Assembly: GCA_028527945.1 (NCBI GenBank) | Contig: JAQQAK010000136.1 | Span: 1-21,764, forward strand | Direction of reading: 5' to 3' | Length of the DNA: 21,764 bases | Source of the DNA: Spirochaetaceae bacterium | GTDB lineage: Bacteria > Spirochaetota > Spirochaetia > UBA9216 | Shown here: in pieces, positions 15,458 to 21,764 of the stretch | Numbering within the stretch: the first letter of the stretch is position 1 | How the letters are laid out: each line of letters opens with the position of its first letter | Made by a program: the position numbers and the translations under genes | Notes under the pieces: generated by a model | Told to the model about the DNA's origin: nothing | The model's database searches: none | What the model saw: the letters and a program-made list of their open reading frames with translations, nothing else

Positions 15458-17203
15458 TTACAGGCTCCAGGCTCCGGCCGTTTCAATAATATTGATGAAG
15501 CGGCCATATAATCCTTCAGTTGAAGAAAGCTCTTCATGCCTGCCCTTCTGAATAACTCTTCCTTCTTCAAGTACAACTATTTGATCAGCATGTTGAATAG
15601 TGGCCAGTCTATGGGCAATTATTATTACAGTCTTTCCTGCTGTAAGCTCTGTTAGCGCGGCCTGAATAAGATGTTCATTTTCAGGATCTATACTTGCCGT
15701 AGCCTCATCAAGAATAATTATTGGAGCATCCTTCAGTATAGCTCTTGCAATGGAAACTCTCTGTTTTTCTCCTCCGGAAAGTGATGAACCACCCTCTCCT
15801 ATCAGAGTATCATAACCCTTAGGAAGTTCCATAATAAAATCATGACAACGAGCCTGTTTTGCAGCTGCGATAATCTCATCCATTGAGGCATCCGCCTTAC
15901 CAAAGGCAATATTATTTTTTATTGTGTCGTGAAATAGATACACATTCTGAAAAACCATACTGATATTATTCATAAGGCTGTCACATGTAAACTCTCTAAC
16001 ATCACGGCCTCCGACAATTATTGAGCCTGAATCAATATCGTAAAATCGTGCGAGCAAACTACAGAGGGTTGTCTTTCCGCAGCCTGAGGGACCGACTATT
16101 GCAGTTGTTGTATTCTGCGGAATATCAAAGCTGACATCTTTTATTACATCAACCTTGTCATAAGCAAAACGAACATTATTAAAACTGATATCGTAGTTAT
16201 CCAGCTCAATATCCTTTCCATTTGTATCGATAAAATCAGTCTCTTTCAGTTTTTCAAGATTATTAAGAGCATCCTCTATGCGCCCAAGAGAATGAGAAGA
16301 ATTATTGATAGGAGCAACCTTGGCAAAAATGGAAAAGGAGAATATCAACATCATTAGCATATACGGAAGAGGCATAGTTGAATTAAGCGCAAAAATGGCT
16401 GAAACAATAACAATCCCGACAGAAGCAATGTCCAGCACAAGCAAATGAAGCATATTAACAGGCCCATATTTAAGCTCAACACCAATATTTATCTTTTTAC
16501 TGTCATTAAATGCCTTATGTATGGAGGCCATTGCTGTTCCACTTTGCCCAAAAGCCTTTACAACGGCCATTCCCCGGACATATTCTATTACAGAACCAGC
16601 CATATCTTCCTGTGCTTTATGTAGAACCGGAGAGGTTTTATCACTCGCCTTTTTAAGAATCTCAAGAAACCCCATAGACAAAAGAACCCCTGCAAGACTG
16701 ATAAGAGCAATGGGCAAACTGAAGAAAGCCAGCATTACAATCATTACACCTACATTTATATAACCATTAACCAGATTATCTATCATACTCATACTTAAAA
16801 GTTCAATAAAACTTAGCTCAGTTGTAATTGTTGAGCTTATATCTCCAGTATGGTTGCTTGAAAAATAACCAAGAGGAACACGCTTTAAAATACCTCCAAC
16901 TTCAATACGTTCCTTTGCTCCAACCTTACAGGCTATACTTTCCTGATTAATAGCCCTGAGATACGAGAAAAGAAAACGCAACAGAACAAATGCCACAATA
17001 ATAACCAGCATTTTCAATGAGTAATAAGGCTCAAGAGGCTTTTCTCCCCTGTAATCAAGGATGAGATTATGAAGCGCAAGAGCGGCTACCATAATTGGCA
17101 TGGCTGTTGCTATTGAAGCAAAAAACGAATACACAAACCCCAGATAAAGATTCTTCTTGTATTTTCCTGTCCATTTTATAATTCTTGCTGTTGCTTTAAA
17201 CAT
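15458..17203 (-). CDS. ABC transporter, fused permease-ATPase, second half of pair 2 (YbtPQ/IrtAB-like)
   Basis: 581 residues; membrane domain with six hydrophobic segments (~20-305), then ATPase with Walker A GPSGCGKT (371-378), Q419, LSGGE (475-479), Walker B IIILDEAT (495-502, E500) and H531. It is the counterpart of the 3640-5394 gene: both have 'TCDSLxxNISMVFQNVYLF' and 'KARCHDFIM'/'QARCHDFIM' in the ATPase domain, so the two pairs arose by duplication or from a common pair. ATG start at 17203, with GGGGGAG upstream; it overlaps the first-half gene by 8 bp. It ends directly against the EFR1 gene on the other strand. Substrate unknown. Confidence 0.92.
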   Translation of the reverse strand: MFKATARIIKWTGKYKKNLYLGFVYSFFASIATAMPIMVAALALHNLILDYRGEKPLEPYYSLKMLVIIVAFVLLRFLFSYLRAINQESIACKVGAKERIEVGGILKRVPLGYFSSNHTGDISSTITTELSFIELLSMSMIDNLVNGYINVGVMIVMLAFFSLPIALISLAGVLLSMGFLEILKKASDKTSPVLHKAQEDMAGSVIEYVRGMAVVKAFGQSGTAMASIHKAFNDSKKINIGVELKYGPVNMLHLLVLDIASVGIVIVSAIFALNSTMPLPYMLMMLIFSFSIFAKVAPINNSSHSLGRIEDALNNLEKLKETDFIDTNGKDIELDNYDISFNNVRFAYDKVDVIKDVSFDIPQNTTTAIVGPSGCGKTTLCSLLARFYDIDSGSIIVGGRDVREFTCDSLMNNISMVFQNVYLFHDTIKNNIAFGKADASMDEIIAAAKQARCHDFIMELPKGYDTLIGEGGSSLSGGEKQRVSIARAILKDAPIIILDEATASIDPENEHLIQAALTELTAGKTVIIIAHRLATIQHADQIVVLEEGRVIQKGRHEELSSTEGLYGRFINIIETAGAWSL

Positions 17204-18962
17204 TTATCTCCCCCTTCACACTACCAGCAACCCATTGTCTGGCATTGACATGAGCCTTCCACATTGATGAATATAAGCTGCTTTTTTCAATTAACTGCTC
17301 ATGTGTTCCTGACTGCACAGCTTTGCCGTTATCGATAAGAATAATTTTGTCAGCATTTCGTATAGTCGACAGACGATGAGCTATAACAAGAAGAGTTTTC
17401 CCTCTGGTAAGAGCCATTATTGATTTCTGAATTTTTTCTTCATTTTCTGGGTCAGTAAAGGCGGTTGCCTCATCAAGAAGAACAATAGGGGCATTTTTCA
17501 GTATTGCCCGGGCAATAGCGATTCGCTGCTTCTCACCGCCGGATAGCCTTCGACCGGCCTCTCCCGCTGGTGTATCATAACCAAGATCGAGCTTTGAAAT
17601 AAAATCATCACACTGTGCGGCCTGAGCAGCCTCAAAAACCTCAGAATCTGATGCTTCAGGCCTGCCCATTCTTATATTTTCTTTTAGAGAACAGTCAAAT
17701 AGAAAGTTATCCTGAGTGACATAACTTGTAAGCTGCATTAACTGACTTAGAGGCATATCCTTTATATTTACTCCGCCAATCTCAATACTGCCAGAATTAA
17801 TATCCCAAAATCTTGCGATCAGCCGCGCAACCGTGGATTTACCACCTCCGGATGGACCGACAAGTGCAGTGAATGAACCGTCAACTATTTCAAGATTCAT
17901 TCCGTCAAGAACCTTTAAATTATTAGAATAAGAAAAACTTACATCGTTAAATTTAATTCCACATCCTGAAATAGAAGCATTAACATCTGTATCAGGAATT
18001 GGTTCAAGATTCAGAAAATCATCGGCAGTCATTACCGCGTAATCTATTGCCTTTATATCATTTACAATCATTTGTAATTTCATAAGCGGAGCAACAATCC
18101 CCAAAGAAAGAATAATTGATATGGCAAACTCAGCAACACTCAAACTGCCAGTTGAATAAAGATGAATACCAAGCGGAACGGTTCCTAAAAGAGAAGAAGG
18201 CAAAACAGCAAGAGAGAAATTCATTACTGGCCATGTAGATCTGAACCACTCAAGAGAAAAATCAAGAAATGATCTTACTGAATATGAAAACTTCTCGTAT
18301 GAAGATGCTGATTGATTAAAAGCCCTTATAACTTCAATTCCCTCAATGTACTCAACGATAACAGAATTAACATGGTCGCTTGATTTCATATATTTGTTAT
18401 ACTTTTCACTGAACCCACGCATAAGTATACTGATAGAAATAGCTGCAACAGGAATTGTAACGAGAGTGACAAGAGCCATTCGCCAATCTATCAAACATAA
18501 ATACACAAAGACAGCAATTGGAAGGAGCATATGAGAAAAGACCTCTGGAATCGCATGCGCTAGAGGAAGCTCAATCTCCTCAACCTTGTCAACAATTGTG
18601 TTTTTAATTCTTCCGGCAGTATCATTTAGAACAGTACCAAGTGGAGCCCGCATTAGCCTGTCAGCCATTCTCTTTCTGATATTTTCAAGGATTGTATATG
18701 CCGAAATGTGAGACAGCATTGTTGATACCAGAAAAAACAGCTGTTTTACAGCATAGCCGGCAAGTGCAATGAGCCCCCAAAAGACAATATTGCTCGTGGT
18801 GGGGTCTCCTTCAATAAAAAGTTTTATAATATTGTACACTGCAAAATATGGAACTATTCCACCAAAAACAGAAATGACCGCGCATATAACTGACACAATC
18901 ATTTTGCCTCTACAATTGGCGGCAAAATCAAGAACAACTCTTATCCAGTTTTTCTTTTTCAT
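17196..18962 (-). CDS. ABC transporter, fused permease-ATPase, first half of pair 2 (YbtPQ/IrtAB-like)
   Basis: 588 residues from the chosen start. Six membrane segments, then an ATPase domain with (numbering from the upstream ATG, three residues more) Walker A GPSGGGKS (372-379), Q420, LSGGE (476-480), Walker B IVLLDEAT (496-503, E501) and H532. It is the counterpart of the 5387-7156 gene ('SYVSQD'/'SYVTQD', 'IRIGRPEASD'/'IRMGRPEASD'). Two ATGs are possible: at 18971 the AGGAG (18976-18972) touches the ATG with no spacing, while the ATG at 18962 lies nine bases from it, the usual distance, so I prefer 18962. First gene of the pair; unlike pair 1 no regulator gene precedes it on the same strand. 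No clear promoter could be defined upstream. Confidence 0.9.
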   Translation of the reverse strand: MKKKNWIRVVLDFAANCRGKMIVSVICAVISVFGGIVPYFAVYNIIKLFIEGDPTTSNIVFWGLIALAGYAVKQLFFLVSTMLSHISAYTILENIRKRMADRLMRAPLGTVLNDTAGRIKNTIVDKVEEIELPLAHAIPEVFSHMLLPIAVFVYLCLIDWRMALVTLVTIPVAAISISILMRGFSEKYNKYMKSSDHVNSVIVEYIEGIEVIRAFNQSASSYEKFSYSVRSFLDFSLEWFRSTWPVMNFSLAVLPSSLLGTVPLGIHLYSTGSLSVAEFAISIILSLGIVAPLMKLQMIVNDIKAIDYAVMTADDFLNLEPIPDTDVNASISGCGIKFNDVSFSYSNNLKVLDGMNLEIVDGSFTALVGPSGGGKSTVARLIARFWDINSGSIEIGGVNIKDMPLSQLMQLTSYVTQDNFLFDCSLKENIRMGRPEASDSEVFEAAQAAQCDDFISKLDLGYDTPAGEAGRRLSGGEKQRIAIARAILKNAPIVLLDEATAFTDPENEEKIQKSIMALTRGKTLLVIAHRLSTIRNADKIILIDNGKAVQSGTHEQLIEKSSLYSSMWKAHVNARQWVAGSVKGEINV

Positions 18963-19009
18963 TATTAGCATCTCCTATTAATTTTAGGTTATTCTATTGA
19001 CAAAACAAA

Positions 19010-19094
19010 ATGCTAACCGCTCCCATACGACAAAAATAGCCCAATCGGACGGGAAATTTAAAAAACTTTAGCATATGGGGCACCCCTTTTTTTT
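19010..19094 (+). terminator. Attenuator-like hairpin region in the divergent gap
   Basis: GGGG (19077-19080), CA, CCCC (19083-19086) and eight T (19087-19094) look like a compact intrinsic terminator on the plus strand, although no plus-strand gene precedes it. The bases TATGGG (19074-19079) could instead pair with CCCATA (19022-19027), and ATGCTAA (19010-19016) with TTAGCAT (19068-19074). These alternatives exclude one another, as in a leader attenuator. No riboswitch class is recognised. Confidence 0.3.
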
Positions 19095-19150
19095 AATACA
19101 AAGTAACAGATTAATATGTGACCATAAAATGACTTCTGGCACCTTCTAAA

Positions 19151-19180
19151 TTGAAAGAATGAAACATAAATTCCTATCTA
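19151..19180 (+). promoter_or_regulatory. Candidate promoter of the membrane protein / LuxR pair
   Basis: TTGAAA (19151-19156), 18-bp spacer, TATCTA (19175-19180), then about 24 bases to the ATG with AGGAGG in between. If real, transcription starts downstream of the attenuator-like hairpin and bypasses it. Confidence 0.4.
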
Positions 19181-19204
19181 TATTACATTCCACAGGAGGG
19201 ATTT

Positions 19205-19708
19205 ATGATAATTAAAATTATTAATGGCGCACCATGGTACGCATGGATAGGCTTGGCTTACGGGATTTATGTTGGAGTCAAAAATCTTGAAGAACGATAC
19301 ATAGACAAGAAAAAACTTTTCATAATTGGAGCAGTATTTCTGTATTTGGGATTATCAACAATGCTAAAAACTGCTCAGGAACATGATCTGGTAATACTTT
19401 TATGGGCGCTAATGTTTTCTATTGGAATAACCCTTGGCTGGTTCTTTTTAACAGAAAAAACAATTGAATATAATCAGCAATTATGCAAAATGAAGGTAAA
19501 AGGAAGCGCTCTCTTTATCACACTTTTTCCTTTTATTTATGTTATGAAATTTATTTATGGTATAACCTCGGCAACATCCCCTGCTACATTACATAGCGTA
19601 AACTTTATGATTCCTTATTTTTCTGTTTCTGGTATAATCTCAGGTATCATGATAGGAAGAATTTTACATCTCGTCTACGAAAGCGGGCAGATGGAAAAAG
19701 AGGTTTAA
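19205..19708 (+). CDS. Small integral membrane protein, possibly DUF6622-like
   Basis: 167 residues with four hydrophobic segments: ~11-25, ~38-55, ~64-82, ~102-120, plus a fifth at ~132-155. The opening 'INGAPWYAWIGLAYGIYVGVK' (20-residue part 6-25) recalls DUF6622 membrane proteins, which start with a short amphipathic segment and a 'P-W-x-W' motif; this link is from memory and uncertain. ATG start at 19205, with AGGAGG about five bases upstream. Its stop shares one base with the start of the LuxR gene (TAATG), which implies translational coupling. The likely role is as partner or sensor for that regulator, but nothing in the protein proves this. Confidence 0.8.
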   Translation: MIIKIINGAPWYAWIGLAYGIYVGVKNLEERYIDKKKLFIIGAVFLYLGLSTMLKTAQEHDLVILLWALMFSIGITLGWFFLTEKTIEYNQQLCKMKVKGSALFITLFPFIYVMKFIYGITSATSPATLHSVNFMIPYFSVSGIISGIMIGRILHLVYESGQMEKEV

Positions 19709-20460
19709 TGAATACTAAACAATTAGACGGTTTAATCCGTTACGCGGGATGGTCCATATATGTTATTGTGCTATTGGAACTCCTGCATCTATTTATAAAT
19801 AAAAGTGATTCTTTATTACAATGGACAATAATATTTACTGCTTATATTATTATTCTTCCTGTCGGGAAGGGAAAACTCTTTAAGTATTCCCTCCTTTTAT
19901 TCTCAATGATTTTTATTGATGGGCTGCTTCTTACTCTGGGTGTTTTCTGGTTAGGGGATCCGGGAGGAATCAGCTTTATGTATCTTATATTGATATTACT
20001 ATGTCCCCGTCTTCCAAGAAAATATTCAATTCTTGCGTACCTTTGTCTTTATCTATTTATTTTTATGCCAATAATCTGGACAGGCCTAAAAACTGGAGAT
20101 TATAAAATACAACTGCTTGAGGGGATTCCTGGAATTCTGGCGTTTACAGTTTTTGCGGAATTATACTGGTATCTAAGGCGGGTACTAAAACAAAAAGACA
20201 AACTTATGGAGACCCTGATAGAAACACAGCGAAAAACTCAACAGGAAGCAGACTTTAACGCCGAAATAAGCAAATTCTCTCGAAGAGATCTGGAAGTTCT
20301 TGAGTTGATAGCTATCGGATACAGCAACAAAGAGATAGCAGACTCTCTTTGCCTTGCCGAAGGAACGGTCAAAAACAGAGTATCTTCTATTCTTCATAAA
20401 ATGGAACTCAGAGACAGAACCCAAGCCGCTTTAAGAGCAAGAGAATTGGGACTTCTTTGA
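19708..20460 (+). CDS. Membrane-anchored LuxR-type transcriptional regulator
   Basis: 250 residues. Five or six hydrophobic segments fill residues ~13-155, a charged helical linker follows (~156-188, rich in K, Q and E, a possible coiled coil), and the C-terminus (~190-250) is a LuxR/GerE HTH: 'SRRDLEVLELIAIGYSNKEI', 'LAEGTVKNRVSSIL', 'LRDRTQAALRA'. There is no histidine kinase or receiver domain, so the membrane part must act on the HTH directly, and DNA binding should occur at the membrane. The layout looks like a membrane sensor joined straight to an output domain. It overlaps the upstream small membrane protein gene by one base. Target genes unknown; self-regulation is a simple guess. Confidence 0.85.
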   Translation: MNTKQLDGLIRYAGWSIYVIVLLELLHLFINKSDSLLQWTIIFTAYIIILPVGKGKLFKYSLLLFSMIFIDGLLLTLGVFWLGDPGGISFMYLILILLCPRLPRKYSILAYLCLYLFIFMPIIWTGLKTGDYKIQLLEGIPGILAFTVFAELYWYLRRVLKQKDKLMETLIETQRKTQQEADFNAEISKFSRRDLEVLELIAIGYSNKEIADSLCLAEGTVKNRVSSILHKMELRDRTQAALRARELGLL

Positions 20461-20608
20461 GATAATAATCTATACCATCTCTTGACTCAATCATTTATCA
20501 ATCATTACTTCTTTTAATATAGTCAATTACAATACTTTCATAATATTCTTGTGATGATTATTTATTACATGCTATCTTTTAACTATTCTTCGAGTATAGG
20601 TGATTTAT

Positions 20609-21764
20609 ATGTCAAACTTCACGCTGGATCAAAAAAGAAATTTAACAAAAGCCGAGGCAAGACATTTTGCCCGTATGTTTGCCAGGGATGTAAAAAAACG
20701 TAAGGCTATTGGTAGAATCTTTATTTTTATATTTTCTCTTTTGGTTATAATATTCATTCTGCTCCCCTTAATCTTAGGCGGAGATTATTGTCTTCTTATT
20801 ATAGCCGGGGTAAGTGCCCCTTTCTTATTGCTTGTCATATGGGATTACAGTCAGGTAAAAAAGAATGCAGCTGCGAATATTGAAATGCTGGTGTCTTACA
20901 GGGAAGGCACGCTTAGAAAGGAGACTATAAGTGAATATGCCGGTGGGAGAAATAGCATAGATGTAGATTACTATTTTATTGATGATCTGCCTATCGAGAT
21001 ACCTTCTCACTGGCTTATGCTGGATTATTTGAAAGAGGGAAAACAATACCGTTTTGAATACGCATTACGCGCTCAAATAGATGGATTAAGAAATCATGGA
21101 GGAGGTTACGTAGCCGATAATTTGACAATTTTGAAAAAGGGATATCTGTTGTCAGTCGATGGGTATCTATCCCTTGATGAAGAGCTTAAAAAGGGTTGGG
21201 ATCATTCTGAAAATAAAGACGTTATATTTCCATTTGTGGGAGCCCTGATCTTTTCAATCATATTTCTCGTTAATCTTCCTGGTTATCTCAATAACCCAAG
21301 CTATAAGCCGGAAAAACTAATTCAATACCTTAAATATGGTAAAGCAACGGAAAATATGGTCTTTGCTCCTGATGAAATACCCTTTGAGAAATTGCGGCCC
21401 TACAACCAGCTTAATATAAAGGACGCTTTGGTTATCAATGTTATGGAAGGAGATAACATAAGAACAATACTAATTACAAATAAAGATTCATTCAAAAAAG
21501 ATTTTGAAACCCTTGCCGCCGATGCAGCCTGGCTGGAAGGCTTTATACACCCCTGGACACTATCTATGGGATATTACGGTTGGGATGATAGAGATTCTTT
21601 ACTGGATAATAATCCCTTCTATCAGGATCTCAAAAAAGAATCTATGGCATTGGTTAGACGCAATAATAGCATTCTAAGAAAATATATACCTTATAACAAA
21701 TCTTCATTAATCCCTGAGTATATAGCGGATGAGCAGCAGAAAATTCTGGATCAATATTACCTAC
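20609..21764 (+). CDS. Membrane protein, 5' part, IgaA-like
   Basis: An open frame of 385 codons runs off the right edge without a stop. ATG at 20609, with AGGTG six bases upstream. Hydrophobic segments at residues ~36-57 and ~60-77 form a hairpin, then a soluble region (~80-203), then a third segment (~205-222) and another soluble region. The soluble part has 'IPSHWLMLDYL' (131-141), 'KKGYLLSVDGYLSLDEELK' (176-194) and, after the third helix, 'KLIQYLKYGKATENMVFA' (236-253). From memory these align with the middle of enterobacterial IgaA/YrfF (PF07095), which has a YPAHW motif, a YLSLHDEVKNF stretch just before a membrane helix, and LSWMKGAQTIEAT after it. IgaA inhibits the Rcs phosphorelay. 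The match is tentative, and no Rcs genes are seen here. Confidence 0.7.
   Translation, partial: MSNFTLDQKRNLTKAEARHFARMFARDVKKRKAIGRIFIFIFSLLVIIFILLPLILGGDYCLLIIAGVSAPFLLLVIWDYSQVKKNAAANIEMLVSYREGTLRKETISEYAGGRNSIDVDYYFIDDLPIEIPSHWLMLDYLKEGKQYRFEYALRAQIDGLRNHGGGYVADNLTILKKGYLLSVDGYLSLDEELKKGWDHSENKDVIFPFVGALIFSIIFLVNLPGYLNNPSYKPEKLIQYLKYGKATENMVFAPDEIPFEKLRPYNQLNIKDALVINVMEGDNIRTILITNKDSFKKDFETLAADAAWLEGFIHPWTLSMGYYGWDDRDSLLDNNPFYQDLKKESMALVRRNNSILRKYIPYNKSSLIPEYIADEQQKILDQYYL

Noticed and set aside
17028..17045. CAAGAGGCTTTT, like the terminator stem arm
   Set aside because: It lies inside an ABC coding region with no pairing arm nearby.
19010..19039. Nine-codon frame as a leader peptide
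   Set aside because: No Shine-Dalgarno site and no supporting context apart from the hairpin; mentioned only within the attenuator finding.
20459..20481. GAGAT/ATCTC hairpin after the LuxR gene as terminator
   Set aside because: Five-base stem, A/T-rich, and no T run follows.
1..21764. Transposase, integrase, phage genes, CRISPR repeats, tRNA or rRNA
   Set aside because: I read the gaps and frames and found none; the apparent repeats are operators or terminator stems.

Overview
The window is AT-rich, gene-dense bacterial DNA with short intergenic gaps, strong Shine-Dalgarno sites (AGGAG/GGAGG) and a mix of ATG and GTG starts. The content (a cytoplasmic-type pectin methylesterase, a flavodoxin/ferredoxin fusion, a flavoredoxin-like reductase, several ABC/MATE exporter-fold proteins, no respiratory genes) suggests an anaerobic, plant-polysaccharide-using gut or rumen bacterium. 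A Treponema-like spirochaete or a clostridium would both fit; I cannot decide from sequence alone. I see no rRNA, tRNA, CRISPR array, insertion sequence or phage gene.

Layout. (1) 1-2115: the 3' part of an AraC/YesN-type regulator converges on a pectin methylesterase gene, whose promoter region carries an inverted repeat. (2) 2068-7875: on the minus strand, a TetR regulator, two overlapping ABC half-transporters and a MATE transporter run in one direction and end at a strong hairpin terminator. A perfect 31-bp palindrome overlaps the TetR promoter. (3) 7908-10559: a membrane hybrid kinase carrying its own receiver and LuxR-type DNA-binding domain, divergent from a small flavin reductase gene. 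(4) 10616-13778: a minus-strand operon for an OxlT-like MFS carrier, a 3-hydroxyacyl-CoA-dehydrogenase-family enzyme and an SDR dehydrogenase, with a good promoter that contains an inverted repeat. (5) 14040-15457: a MarR regulator and an EFR1-type flavodoxin/ferredoxin, with the promoter bracketed by two identical 15-bp palindromes. (6) 15458-18962: a second overlapping ABC pair, paralogous to the first. (7) 18963-21764: a divergent intergenic region with an attenuator-like hairpin, then a small membrane protein translationally coupled to a membrane-anchored LuxR regulator. Last is the start of a membrane protein that runs off the window and resembles IgaA, the Rcs-pathway inhibitor.

The genes look like separate transport and redox modules, each with a local regulator: TetR for ABC pair 1 (and perhaps the MATE gene), MarR for the flavodoxin/ferredoxin gene, and three membrane-linked regulatory proteins. 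The main points of interest are the readable operator architecture at three promoters, two membrane proteins that join sensing directly to a LuxR DNA-binding domain, the possible IgaA-like protein, and a small dehydrogenase/carrier operon with no assigned substrate. No single part of the window stands out as a clearly new defence or mobile system.
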